64,000 nucleotides of DNA from a bacterium (lineage in GTDB: Bacteria; Patescibacteria; ABY1; JAGPKW01), in assembly GCA_021780535.1 (NCBI GenBank), contig JAJXYN010000012.1, positions 62,001 to 126,000 of the forward strand, written 5' to 3'. Each line of letters starts with the position of its first letter. Positions within the stretch are counted from its first letter, which is position 1. Positions 41,212-50,279 of this stretch are shown here, piece by piece. Made by a program: the position numbers and the translations under genes. Below the pieces are notes generated by a model. The model saw only the letters and a list, made by a program, of their open reading frames with translations, searched no databases and was not told where the DNA came from.

Positions 41212-41325
41212 ATGTTTTACTTTATGACTGATAAAAATGAAGTATTAGTTTTTATCAGTGCCGTTATTATATTTATTTTGTCTGTTATTGTATATTATAA
41301 ATTTTTTTATAATAGAAATAAGTAG
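41212..41325 (+). CDS. Single-helix membrane micro-protein, 37 aa
   Basis: ATG 41212 to TAG 41323-41325. MFYFMTDKNEV, one helix (LVFISAVIIFILSVIVYY), basic end. TATAAT at about 41177 offers a promoter. It could be an accessory lysis protein or an independent stress-type peptide; coding status is moderate. Confidence 0.45.
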   Translation: MFYFMTDKNEVLVFISAVIIFILSVIVYYKFFYNRNK

Positions 41326-41545
41326 TTTATAAATTTGTACACTGGTTGATTTTGTTATATTTAAAAGGTATATTATTTAAAATATTTCAATTAAATAAAA
41401 GAATTAATTTAAAATAGCTTGTAAAAAGCTTATTTTGAAAATATTTTTTGTGCACAACCACAAATGCGGTAAAGATGTTATAATTAAAATATATATTAAG
41501 ATATAAATTATAACTATTTAATTTTTAAAGAAGTATGTTAAAAGT

Positions 41546-43669
41546 ATGTTAAAAGTTCAAATAGAAAAAAATAAAATATTTTCTCCTCTTAGAAAAAAAT
41601 GGTTAATAAATACTCCAGAAGAAGAAGTCAGACAAGGTTATATTTGTAAGCTTGTTAATGATTATGGGTATGATTTAGAACAAATAGATGAAGAGTTGCA
41701 GGTAAATAATAGTTTAAGAGGACAAGGTAAATCAAGAGCAGATATTGTCATTTGGAAATCAAAAGAAGAAAGGTTGAGCAAAAAAAATGCTTTTATTGTT
41801 GTTGAATGTAAATCTGATAATGTTGTTATACATCCAGAAGATTATTATCAAGGTAATAACTATGCTTCTTGGGCAAGGGCTAAATTTTTTATTACTCACA
41901 ATAATGCTGAAACAAAGTATTTTCAGATGCTTGAAGATAAATTACCTATTGATTTAAATGAAATAGCTAATATACCCAAAGCGGAAGAAGTAAATAATGA
42001 GATTAGATTGAAAGAGTTAGTTGATGAAACTAAAGTATTTACTAGAGATGAATTTTCAAAGTTACTTTATAAATGTCATACAATAATTAGAAATAATGAC
42101 AAACTTTCTCCTGAAGGTGCTTTTGATGAAATTAGTAAAATATTATTTATTAAGATAAGATATGAAAGACAAAAAGGGAAAAATATATTTTCTCTTGCTC
42201 GTTTTAATGAATTAAAAAATAATTATGAAGAAACTGCTTCTAGAAACTCTAAGCCGTTTTATCAAAATTTATTTGAAAAAACAAAAGATGATTTAGAGAA
42301 AGATGAACTTTTTGAAACGAATGAAGAGATAAAAATTCGTGAAAATAGCTTTGAACAAATAGTAAAAGAACTGGAGAAATATAATCTTTCAGATACAGGA
42401 GATGATGTTAAAGGAATAGCTTTTGAGCAATTTTTAGGCAAAACATTTAGAGGTGAGCTTGGGCAATTTTTTACTCCTAGAACAATAGTTGATTTCATGG
42501 TTGATATTTTAGACCCAAAAGAAAATGATTTAATTTGTGATCCTTGTTGTGGATCTGGTGGTTTTCTTATTAAAGCTTTTGACTATATTAGAGCTAAAAT
42601 TGAAGCTGATATTTTGAGACAAAAAGAAGAAATCAAAAATAAATATTTTGATGAAAAGTATCAAAAATTAGATGATAAAGAAAAGCAAAAGATTGATGAT
42701 ACTGTAGAACGTGAATTTAAGAAATTGAATCAAGAACTAGATAATAAAATAGAAAAATCTAGATTACATAATTTATCTCATAATTGTATATATGGTTCTG
42801 ACGCTAATCCAAGAATGGCAAGAACTAGTAAAATGAATATGATTATGCATGGTGATGGTCATGGTGGAGTTCATCATAATGATGGATTATTGGATGTTAA
42901 TGGTATCTTTGAAAACCGTTTTGATATAATTCTTACAAACCCTCCTTTTGGTTCAAGAGTTGGCAAAGATCACAAAATAACAGATAATGATAATAAATAT
43001 AAAGGCAAAGAATCTTATATTAAAGAAAAATTTGGTGATGCAGGTTTAAATGCAATATCTAATTTAGAGAATAACATTGGTAAAAATCTTATAGAAACTT
43101 ATGAAACTGGAAGTTTTTCAACTCTTACAGAAGTTTTGTTTATGGAACGTTATCTAAGATTGCTTAAGCAAGGTGGGAAAATGGCCGTTGTTTTGCCAGA
43201 GGGTTTTTTAAATAATCCAAATTTACAAAAAGTAAGAGAATATTTTGAAGGTAGAGCTAAGATTGAGCTTATCGTTTCTATCCCTCAGGATGTATTTATA
43301 GCTAGCGGGGCTACGGTAAAGCCCAGTTTGGTGTTTTTACAAAAATTTACTCAAGTAGATAGTAAAAAATATGAAAAAATAAAAGAGGAAGTAAATAAAA
43401 ATATTATAGAAAAATATCAAATTCAAATAGATGAATTAGAAAATGAATTAGAAAAACTAAAAGGAGATAAAAGAAAACTAAAGAAAAAAGAATTGGATAA
43501 TTTAGAAATTCTTATTGAAACTGAGATAAAACAGGAGATTAAAAATAAATTTGATTATCAAATACCAATAGTAGAAGTTGAAAAAGCTGGCATTACAACA
43601 ACAGGAGAAAAATGTGAAAATGAACTTTTAGATGTAGTAAAAGAGTATAGAAAATATAAATCTAAATAA
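41546..43669 (+). CDS. HsdR_N nuclease-HsdM methyltransferase fusion
   Basis: 707 aa. Residues 1-125 match the HsdR N-terminal nuclease (RADIVIW with Asp66, VVECKSD with Glu87-x-Lys89). A helical link follows, then HsdM: ELGQFFTPRTIVDFM near 304, SAM motif DPCCGSGGFL at 332-341, catalytic NPPF near 465. No Snf2/helicase translocase is present in the chain or next door. With HsdS 1 nt downstream it forms a compact system that could modify and cut DNA without ATP-driven translocation, like type IIG/IIB or IIH variants. The start is 41546: the nearby ATG at 41535, created by an 11-bp duplication, stops after five codons. Confidence 0.88.
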   Translation: MLKVQIEKNKIFSPLRKKWLINTPEEEVRQGYICKLVNDYGYDLEQIDEELQVNNSLRGQGKSRADIVIWKSKEERLSKKNAFIVVECKSDNVVIHPEDYYQGNNYASWARAKFFITHNNAETKYFQMLEDKLPIDLNEIANIPKAEEVNNEIRLKELVDETKVFTRDEFSKLLYKCHTIIRNNDKLSPEGAFDEISKILFIKIRYERQKGKNIFSLARFNELKNNYEETASRNSKPFYQNLFEKTKDDLEKDELFETNEEIKIRENSFEQIVKELEKYNLSDTGDDVKGIAFEQFLGKTFRGELGQFFTPRTIVDFMVDILDPKENDLICDPCCGSGGFLIKAFDYIRAKIEADILRQKEEIKNKYFDEKYQKLDDKEKQKIDDTVEREFKKLNQELDNKIEKSRLHNLSHNCIYGSDANPRMARTSKMNMIMHGDGHGGVHHNDGLLDVNGIFENRFDIILTNPPFGSRVGKDHKITDNDNKYKGKESYIKEKFGDAGLNAISNLENNIGKNLIETYETGSFSTLTEVLFMERYLRLLKQGGKMAVVLPEGFLNNPNLQKVREYFEGRAKIELIVSIPQDVFIASGATVKPSLVFLQKFTQVDSKKYEKIKEEVNKNIIEKYQIQIDELENELEKLKGDKRKLKKKELDNLEILIETEIKQEIKNKFDYQIPIVEVEKAGITTTGEKCENELLDVVKEYRKYKSK

Positions 43670-43670
43670 C

Positions 43671-45026
43671 ATGGTTTCTGTGATAAATAAAATTGAATAT
43701 AAATATTTACAATTCACATCTTTTAAAAATTGGTTAAATTGGGATGTAAAAAGTTATGCAAAAAACAATCTTAAATCAGATTATGAGTTTATAAAATTAG
43801 GCTCTGTGTTAAAAGAACATGTTGAAAAAGTAAAATTAAAAGATTTTCCAGACAAAGAGTTTGGTATTTTAGGTGTAAATAATAAAATTGGTATTTTCGA
43901 TGCTTATTTGGAAAAAGGTTCAAAAATAAATCAGCCATATAAAATATTAAAAAACAATTGGATTGCTTATAATCCTTATCGTGTAAATGTTGGTTCAATA
44001 GGAATTAAAACACAAAATGAAAAATATGAGTATATAAGTAATGCTTATGTTGTTTTTAGTTGTGATGAACAAAGATTAGATACGGATTTCTTTTTTAGAC
44101 TTTTTAAAACAGATACATTTAATAATCTTGTTAAGAAATCAACGAAAGGTTCTGTTCGTCAAAATCTTTCTTTTGATTTACTTAGTAATATTCAAATTCC
44201 TTTGCCTTCTATTAGTGCTCAAAAAGAATTTATAAAAATTTATAATAATAAAATATCAGACATTAAAAAACTAGAAATTCAAGTTAACGAAATAAGTAGT
44301 AAAATTGAAAGTTATTTAATGAAAGAGCTTAATATAAGCGTAGAGAAAACTCAAAAAATAAAAGGTCTTCATTTTGTAAATTTTAAAAATTTAAATAAGT
44401 GGACATTAAATGAAACAACTTTAGAGAAAATACAAGAAAAATCAAAATATAAGGCTGTCCCAATAGAAAAAATATCAGAAAGTATTTTAAGAGGAAAATC
44501 TCCAAAATATGACGATAATTCTAATTGTGTTATTTTAAATCAAAAATGTAATCGTTGGGATGAAATTGATTTGGAATTTGCAAAAACAGTAAATAAAGAA
44601 TGGCTAAATAAGCAAACTCTTTTTACTAAAGAAAGTGATGTTTTGATAAATTCAACCGGCGAAGGAACAATTGGAAGATCTACGTATATATTAAAAAGTT
44701 ATGAGGGGTTACTTTTTGATAGTCATCTACTTTTATTTAGGGGAGATAAAAAAATTATAAATGGAAAATATTTTGTGTATTGGTTTAATTCAACAATAAA
44801 TCAACAATATCTGAATGAAATAAAATCAGCGCAAACAACAAAACAAACAGAATTAGGATCTAATAATTTAAGTAATATGTTGATTCCTTTACCACCTCTT
44901 GAAACGCAAGAAGAAATAGTAAATCAAATAGATTCTTGGAAAAATAAAATTAAGGATATTAATGAAAAAATTGAGTCATTAAGAGAAGGTGCTCAAAAAG
45001 AATTTGAAGTTAATCTTTTTAAATAG
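43671..45026 (+). CDS. hsdS: HsdS specificity subunit, two target-recognition domains
   Basis: 451 aa. Two TRDs each followed by a coiled coil: the first ends IPLPSISAQKEFIKIYN near residues 180-196, the second IPLPPLETQEEIVNQI near 405. This duplicated layout recognises a bipartite DNA site and docks the HsdM parts. One nt separates it from the HsdR_N-HsdM gene, so it is the same operon. A terminator follows. Sequence specificity cannot be read. Confidence 0.92.
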   Translation: MVSVINKIEYKYLQFTSFKNWLNWDVKSYAKNNLKSDYEFIKLGSVLKEHVEKVKLKDFPDKEFGILGVNNKIGIFDAYLEKGSKINQPYKILKNNWIAYNPYRVNVGSIGIKTQNEKYEYISNAYVVFSCDEQRLDTDFFFRLFKTDTFNNLVKKSTKGSVRQNLSFDLLSNIQIPLPSISAQKEFIKIYNNKISDIKKLEIQVNEISSKIESYLMKELNISVEKTQKIKGLHFVNFKNLNKWTLNETTLEKIQEKSKYKAVPIEKISESILRGKSPKYDDNSNCVILNQKCNRWDEIDLEFAKTVNKEWLNKQTLFTKESDVLINSTGEGTIGRSTYILKSYEGLLFDSHLLLFRGDKKIINGKYFVYWFNSTINQQYLNEIKSAQTTKQTELGSNNLSNMLIPLPPLETQEEIVNQIDSWKNKIKDINEKIESLREGAQKEFEVNLFK

Positions 45027-45055
45027 ATGCAATAAAGTAAAATTTATAAAAAATA

Positions 45056-45086
45056 AAAAACTAAGATTTATTTCTTAGTTTTTTTA
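45056..45086 (+). terminator. Terminator after hsdS
   Basis: AAAAACTAAG pairs with CTTAGTTTTT and is followed by more T; loop ATTTATTT. Confidence 0.85.
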
Positions 45087-45193
45087 TTTTTTATAAAGTT
45101 CATGATTTGTTCATTTTTTGCATACCTTATTGAAAAAACATTTAAAAGGTGTATCATTAAATAGTAAATATACTAAATGATTTTTATAAAAAT

Positions 45194-46468
45194 ATGAATG
45201 AAATTATATGTCCAAATTGTAAAAAAGCTTTTAAAGTTGATGAGGCTGGTTTTGCTGATATTCTTAAACAAGTCCGCGATGAAGCGTTTAGTAAAGAATT
45301 AAAAGAACGTGAGAGAATGTTTGCTGAAGATAAAGAGAATTCTATTAAATTAGCTGAAGCAAATATTAAAAATTTGTTACAAAAAGATATTTCAAAAAAA
45401 GAAACGGAAATAGCTGAAATAAAAGCTAAAAAAGATTTAGAGATTGCTGAACTTGATGCAAAAAAAGAAGCTGAATTGGCTGAAATGAAATCAAAAATAG
45501 ATAATGCAGAAATTGAGAAAAAACTTGCCGTAACTGAAGCAGTAAATAAAATTGAGAAAGATCGTGATAATCTTGCAGGTGAATTAAAAATTAAAGATAC
45601 AGAAAAACAATTACTTGAAACATCATTAAAAGAAAAATATATCACAGAACTTAAAACAAAGGATGATATTATTAAAATGAAAGATGATGAAATTGCTCTT
45701 CGTAAAGATATGAAAGTTAAACTTTCTACAAAAATGATAGGTGAAACATTAGAACAACATTGCGAAACAGAGTTTAATAAACTTCGTGCTACTGGTTTTC
45801 AAAATGCATATTTTGAAAAAGATAATGATGTAAAAACTGGTAGTAAGGGTGATTATATTTATCGTGAAAATACTGAAGAAGGTAATGAAATTATTTCTAT
45901 TATGTTTGAAATGAAAAATGAAGGAGATGAAACTGCTACAAAGAAAAAAAATGAAGATTTTTTACGTGAGCTTGATAAAGATCGTATAGAGAAAAAATGT
46001 GAATACGCGGTGCTTGTTACTCTTCTTGAATCTGAAAATGAATTATATAACACTGGTATCGTTGATGTTTTTCATAAATATCCAAAAATGTATGTAATTC
46101 GTCCACAATTTTTTATTCAAATAATAACTTTATTACGTAATGCAGCTACGAATTCTCTAAAATATAAAGCAGAACTTGCATTAGTAAGAAATCAAAATGT
46201 TGATATTACAAATTTTGAGGACAATGTAAATAAATTTAAAGAAGAATTTGGAAGAAATTATGAATTGGCCAGTCGTAAGTTTAAAACAGCTATTGAAGAA
46301 ATAGATAAAACAATAGATCATCTTCAAAAAACTAAAGAAGAACTTTTATCATCTGAAAACAACCTTCGTTTAGCCAATAATAAAACAGAGGATTTAACCA
46401 TTAAAAAACTAACACGTGGTAATCCTACTATGACAGCTAAATTTGCAGAGATTACAAATATTAAATAA
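45194..46468 (+). CDS. DUF2130-family protein with zinc-finger start and coiled coil
   Basis: 424 aa. IICPNCKKAF at the start (one CxxC), a long Lys/Glu/Ala coiled coil to about residue 175, then a DUF2130 core: KMIGETLEQHCETEFNKLRA, GSKGDYIYRE, IISIMFEMKNEGD, KDRIEKKCEYAVLVTLLE. The D...E-x-K spacing (GDYIYR...FEMK) is like a PD-(D/E)xK nuclease. DUF2130 proteins often lie in defence islands, and here the neighbours are a restriction system and an OLD nuclease. Biochemical role unknown. Confidence 0.85.
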   Translation: MNEIICPNCKKAFKVDEAGFADILKQVRDEAFSKELKERERMFAEDKENSIKLAEANIKNLLQKDISKKETEIAEIKAKKDLEIAELDAKKEAELAEMKSKIDNAEIEKKLAVTEAVNKIEKDRDNLAGELKIKDTEKQLLETSLKEKYITELKTKDDIIKMKDDEIALRKDMKVKLSTKMIGETLEQHCETEFNKLRATGFQNAYFEKDNDVKTGSKGDYIYRENTEEGNEIISIMFEMKNEGDETATKKKNEDFLRELDKDRIEKKCEYAVLVTLLESENELYNTGIVDVFHKYPKMYVIRPQFFIQIITLLRNAATNSLKYKAELALVRNQNVDITNFEDNVNKFKEEFGRNYELASRKFKTAIEEIDKTIDHLQKTKEELLSSENNLRLANNKTEDLTIKKLTRGNPTMTAKFAEITNIK

Positions 46469-46482
46469 TAACTAAAATATAT

Positions 46483-46695
46483 ATGCAAAGACAAAATGTT
46501 TCATCTTCTGATATTGCTTCAATTGGGTACGATCAAAATTTATTCATATTAGAAATTGAATTTTTAAGTGGAGGAATATATCAATATATTAATGTGCCAA
46601 GTAGTATTTTTCAAGGAATAATGTCCGCTTCTTCTCATGGTGTTTATTTTCATCAATATATTAAAGATAAATATAGCTGTAATAAAATTAAATAA
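46483..46695 (+). CDS. KTSC-domain protein, 70 aa
   Basis: Small beta-rich domain: SSSDIASIGYDQNLFILEIE, LSGGIYQYINVP, SIFQGIMSASSHGVYFH. These match the KTSC family, suggested to bind RNA and often found beside lysyl-tRNA synthetase-like or defence genes. The last residues (KDKYSCNKIK) extend the domain. Co-directional and tightly packed with the DUF2130 and OLD genes. Confidence 0.85.
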   Translation: MQRQNVSSSDIASIGYDQNLFILEIEFLSGGIYQYINVPSSIFQGIMSASSHGVYFHQYIKDKYSCNKIK

Positions 46696-46697
46696 AT

Positions 46698-48584
46698 ATG
46701 TTTTTAACAAAATTAATAATAATAAATAACAAAAGTTGCAAAAGAGTAATTTTAGAACCATCTAAGGATGAGCCAGAAATTTTGATTGGTATAAACGATT
46801 GCGGAAAGTCTACAATTTTAAAGTCTTTAGATTTATTTTTTGATGAGAAAAAAAATTTTAGTTTTATTAAAGAAGATCAACAAAAAAATGATCTTTCAAA
46901 CTCTCCTTTAAACAACTTAGAAATCAATGAATTATTAGAAGAAAATAAGTATCCAAGTTTTTTTGAGTATTCTGGTGATGTTATTATCGTTATTTGTCAA
47001 TTTGAGGTAGAAGAAAATGATTTAAAAAATAATGAATTTCAAGAAAGTTCAAAAAATGCTCATTTAAAATGGAGTATTATTGATAATAAAATAAATTTAA
47101 TGCGTGTATTTCATAATTCTGAACAAGGATCACAGAATTTGAGCGGGTATTATTTACTAACTAATGATTATAAAGATAATGAAAGTTATTTAGAGTTATG
47201 GAATAAGCCAGCTAAAGAATTAACAGAAATTAAGAAAAAATTTAATATTGATAATAAAGATGTAGATAATGAAAATAATGTTGGTCGTTTAAAGAATATT
47301 GAAAATATAGAGGCAATTTATAAAAAAATGCCTACCTTATGTATGAAATGGTCTAAATATAGTGATTTTTCAAAAGATAAAACATTCTACCCAAATTTTA
47401 AATATTTGGATTGGAATTTTTCTTTAAAGGAATTAGAAGATATAGCTACTGAGGCAATGAATAAGGTGACAGAACCACTACTTCAAGAGATAAGACAGTT
47501 GGTTTCTGAAAAACAATCCGAAGCTATAATCGGTGTTAATAATGAATTTGCTAGTATGATGGGAGATTTGAAAGATGATCTACCTAAGTGTGTAAAAAAA
47601 ATTAGCTCATCAGTATTTTTTGATGTAAGTCAAAAGGTTACTGATATAAAACTAGAAAAAGAAAATGTTGATGGAGAAATACATATAGATAATCAAGGAG
47701 AGGGCATAAAGAGGCAGATTTGGTTTGCGTTGTTAAAGTGGCGTAGTAAATTAATATCTAATGAAAATAAATCAAATAAATATGTTTGGTGTTTTGATGA
47801 ACCAGAAACACATTTATATCCTGCCGCACAAAGGCAACTCTTTGAGACATTAAAAGAAATGTGTAGTAATGAATTTCAAATATTATTGAGCACACACTCA
47901 ACAATTTTTATAGATAGAACAAAAATTAGTGATGTTAAGCAAGTAACTTTAGAAGGTGGTTACTCAACTATTTATAAAAGCGATAACTCAACAGATCTTT
48001 TTAATTGTTTGGGTATAAAAAATAGTGATTTTTTGTTTTTTGATAAGTTTTTAGCCGTAGAAGGCTTTACTGAGTATGGTTTAATTCCATATTTGTATCA
48101 GTTGAAATATTCTAGGTCATTATTAAATGATGGAATACAAATCATCAACTTAAAAGGGGAAGACCAATATTTAAATAATAAAGGTATCTTAGAAAATATT
48201 TTATCTGATTTTCAGAAGACTAGTGATAAAATTTTTTATTTATTTGATAATGATACAGGAATGTCTGGCGACAATATTTTTACTTCTGGCACTTATGATA
48301 TAGAAGATTCTATTGAAAATAATATTTGGATTGAATTTGTAAAAGATAATTGTGATATAGATATAACGGAAGATATTTTGAATAATGATATAAGAAAAAA
48401 ATTAGAAAACAAGAATGGTAAAAAATTTTATAAGTTACTTGGAGATTATGTAGTAAAAAATTTAAAAGATGAAAAATATTTGCCATCTAAAGCTAGATCG
48501 GGTTATTTGTTAACTAAGTATTTTAAAGACATTAAAGATATTCCTAAAAAAATTGATAACCTTTTTAACGCATTAAGTTCTTAA
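46698..48584 (+). CDS. OLD-family nuclease (ABC-type ATPase plus TOPRIM)
   Basis: 628 aa. Walker A GINDCGKST at 31-39; Walker B and D-loop WCFDEPETHLYP near 365; switch His in LLSTHSTIF near 398; then a TOPRIM domain with FLAVEGFTEYGLIPYL near 452 and FYLFDND near 514. This is the overcoming-lysogenization-defect architecture, a phage-defence nuclease. No UvrD-like helicase (GajB) follows, so it is not Gabija but a class 1-like OLD, or one working with the DUF2130/KTSC proteins directly upstream (2-nt gap to KTSC). Confidence 0.88.
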   Translation: MFLTKLIIINNKSCKRVILEPSKDEPEILIGINDCGKSTILKSLDLFFDEKKNFSFIKEDQQKNDLSNSPLNNLEINELLEENKYPSFFEYSGDVIIVICQFEVEENDLKNNEFQESSKNAHLKWSIIDNKINLMRVFHNSEQGSQNLSGYYLLTNDYKDNESYLELWNKPAKELTEIKKKFNIDNKDVDNENNVGRLKNIENIEAIYKKMPTLCMKWSKYSDFSKDKTFYPNFKYLDWNFSLKELEDIATEAMNKVTEPLLQEIRQLVSEKQSEAIIGVNNEFASMMGDLKDDLPKCVKKISSSVFFDVSQKVTDIKLEKENVDGEIHIDNQGEGIKRQIWFALLKWRSKLISNENKSNKYVWCFDEPETHLYPAAQRQLFETLKEMCSNEFQILLSTHSTIFIDRTKISDVKQVTLEGGYSTIYKSDNSTDLFNCLGIKNSDFLFFDKFLAVEGFTEYGLIPYLYQLKYSRSLLNDGIQIINLKGEDQYLNNKGILENILSDFQKTSDKIFYLFDNDTGMSGDNIFTSGTYDIEDSIENNIWIEFVKDNCDIDITEDILNNDIRKKLENKNGKKFYKLLGDYVVKNLKDEKYLPSKARSGYLLTKYFKDIKDIPKKIDNLFNALSS

Positions 48585-48631
48585 TATAATTTGTACACAA
48601 TAATTGTTCAAATATTTCTCTAAAACTAAAC

Positions 48632-48661
48632 AAAAAAGCACTTATACACAGTGCTTTTTTT
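48632..48661 (+). terminator. Terminator after the OLD gene
   Basis: AAAAAGCACT pairs with AGTGCTTTTT, then more T; 10-bp stem, loop TATACAC or similar. Confidence 0.9.
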
Positions 48662-48787
48662 GTTGGTTCTAAGATGAATTTTCAGAAATTTAATAAGATT
48701 TTAATTAGAAAATTAATAATTTGTTCATCACCACTATGTTATAGTTTCTTTTGTTAAAAACTTAATAGAAGGGGATTTAAAAATATT

Positions 48788-48815
48788 ATTTTAAGACATA
48801 AGGAAATCTTAAAAT
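48788..48815. repeat. Hairpin in the gap before the HTH gene
   Basis: ATTTTAAGA (48788-48796) pairs with TCTTAAAAT (48807-48815). The 263-bp gap between convergent genes otherwise holds the OLD terminator and nothing else clear. Confidence 0.5.
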
Positions 48816-48847
48816 AGTGATTTTAATTAAAAATGGTTTGTAATTTC

Positions 48848-49039
48848 TTATTTTTTCTTTTCTTTGGCTTCTGGAAATACTTTTAAGAAATCATCTTCAT
48901 TTACTACTACGATTTCTTTTTTTATTTCTCTTTTTGAGGCTTTTAGTTCTTTTGATAAGACTTTTCTTCTTATTGTTTCATAATGTACGCCGTATTTTTT
49001 TGATAATTCTAGTAGAGTATATTCTTTATTATCGGACAT
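48848..49039 (-). CDS. Small helix-turn-helix protein, 63 aa
   Basis: YTLLELSKKYGVHYETIRRK is a helix-turn-helix of the MerR/excisionase class, followed by a basic wing (LKASKREIKKEIVVVNEDDF) and Lys-rich end. Divergent from the tyrosine recombinase at 49263, the usual position for an excisionase or a small repressor, and a palindrome lies between them. Confidence 0.75.
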   Translation of the reverse strand: MSDNKEYTLLELSKKYGVHYETIRRKVLSKELKASKREIKKEIVVVNEDDFLKVFPEAKEKKK

Positions 49040-49137
49040 TTGATTTTTTGTTTATCTGATTTTATTAGATGTAATATATATTTTATCAGTAATTTTGGCT
49101 AATATAAATACTTTTTGAAATATGTTGATAGGTCTAT

Positions 49138-49165
49138 TGTGTATCAATACACATTATGATATAAT
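49138..49165 (+). promoter_or_regulatory. Palindromic operator and -10 upstream of the tyrosine recombinase
   Basis: TGTGTAT-CA-ATACACA (49138-49153), perfect 7-bp arms, directly followed by TATAAT (49160-49165). It would overlap the -35 region, so a bound repressor could block rightward transcription. The divergent HTH protein is the obvious candidate. Confidence 0.6.
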
Positions 49166-49185
49166 TTTTACATAAGAGATTGCTG

Positions 49186-49220
49186 ACCATTTTAAAAGTG
49201 GTTGGTATTTTTATTTTTTT
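49186..49220 (+). terminator. Leader hairpin with T-run before the recombinase
   Basis: ACCATTTT pairs with AAAAGTGGT (one bulge), followed by a T-rich tract, about 20 nt after the predicted transcription start and 45 nt before the gene. It could act as an attenuator or end a short leader RNA. Confidence 0.5.
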
Positions 49221-49262
49221 AAATATTAAATACTGACAATATCTAATAATTAACTTAAAAAA

Positions 49263-50192
49263 ATGGCAGAAATTATTAATATTGATAAGAGTAATATTAA
49301 AATAGTAAATGATTTTTTAGATTGGTTGGCTATCGGACATTCTTTGGAAACAGTTGATTCATATAAGTGGCCTTTGAGATTATTTTGTAAATGGTTATCT
49401 GGCAAAGAAAAAAATGTTATTGATATGAAAGAAAAAGATTTTGTAGCCTTTCATTTATTTTTAAAAGAAGACAGGCAGGTAAAAAATTCAACGATGGCTC
49501 ATTATTTTACATCTATTAGAACACTTTGGAGATATATGTATAGAAATGAAATGGTAAATTATGGTGATGATAAAATTCCAATGCCAAAAGCTGATGATAA
49601 ACAATCTTATCCTTATGCGGAAGAGGCTGATATAAATAAAATACTTGATTCATTTAGGGGCTGGGATATAAAAGATATTAGAGATAAAGCTATTGTTTCT
49701 TTATTGTATAAGACAGGTTTAAGAATAGGAGAGTTGAGAAGTCTTGATATTTCTGATGTTGATTTAGAATTTAAAAAAGCTACTGTTCAAACTGAAAAAA
49801 GGATAGGACACAAAAGAGAAATTTATTGGGATGATAAAACAAATGAATTTTTAAAAAACTGGATAGATACAAGAGAAGAATTTTTACTACAAGAAAGACG
49901 ATCAGAAAATGCTTTATTTATAGGTATGACAATGGGTAGTAAAGATAAAAGAATAGATAGATCAACAGTACAAAAGATGTTTAGAAAAAAAAGAGATGAG
50001 TTAGGAATAAATAAAAAACTAACACCACATTCTTGCAGACATGGATTCGGACATAGAGCAGTAGAAAAGAATGTAAATATTAGATATCTTCAAGTAATGC
50101 TTGGGCATTCAAAAATAGACACAACAATGATTTATATGGGTTGTAAAAATAAAGACGTAGAAACTGCTTATAGACAATTAATGTTCGCTTAG
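49263..50192 (+). CDS. Tyrosine recombinase, XerC/D-like, full length
   Basis: 309 aa with both domains. SAM-like core-binding N-terminal domain (FLDWLAIGHSLETVDSYKWP), then catalytic Arg in TGLRIGELRSL, HSCRHGFGHRAV, LGHSKIDTTMIYMG with the Tyr. Compared with the 207-aa enzyme at 39.7 kb this is a standard form and may be the host Xer recombinase or the integrase of the neighbouring defence island. The operator, HTH gene and attenuator upstream suggest tight control, more like a mobile-element integrase. Confidence 0.88.
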   Translation: MAEIINIDKSNIKIVNDFLDWLAIGHSLETVDSYKWPLRLFCKWLSGKEKNVIDMKEKDFVAFHLFLKEDRQVKNSTMAHYFTSIRTLWRYMYRNEMVNYGDDKIPMPKADDKQSYPYAEEADINKILDSFRGWDIKDIRDKAIVSLLYKTGLRIGELRSLDISDVDLEFKKATVQTEKRIGHKREIYWDDKTNEFLKNWIDTREEFLLQERRSENALFIGMTMGSKDKRIDRSTVQKMFRKKRDELGINKKLTPHSCRHGFGHRAVEKNVNIRYLQVMLGHSKIDTTMIYMGCKNKDVETAYRQLMFA

Positions 50193-50201
50193 ACTAATCA
50201 A

Positions 50202-50227
50202 AAGAAGTTCCTAAAAAACTTCTTTTT
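50202..50227 (+). terminator. Terminator after the tyrosine recombinase
   Basis: AAGAAGTT (50202-50209) pairs with AACTTCTT (50217-50224), followed by TTT. Confidence 0.85.
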
Positions 50228-50279
50228 GGTTTAAAAATATAAATACTGTTGTGGTAAAAGTTAATCTCCACAATTAAAT

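Noticed and set aside
33514..41325. Ordinary complete prophage
   Set aside because: No terminase, portal, major capsid, tape-measure or tail-sheath gene is recognisable in the module.
46698..48584. Gabija defence system
   Set aside because: The OLD-type protein is present but no UvrD-like helicase follows; the next gene region is a terminator and a small HTH gene on the other strand.
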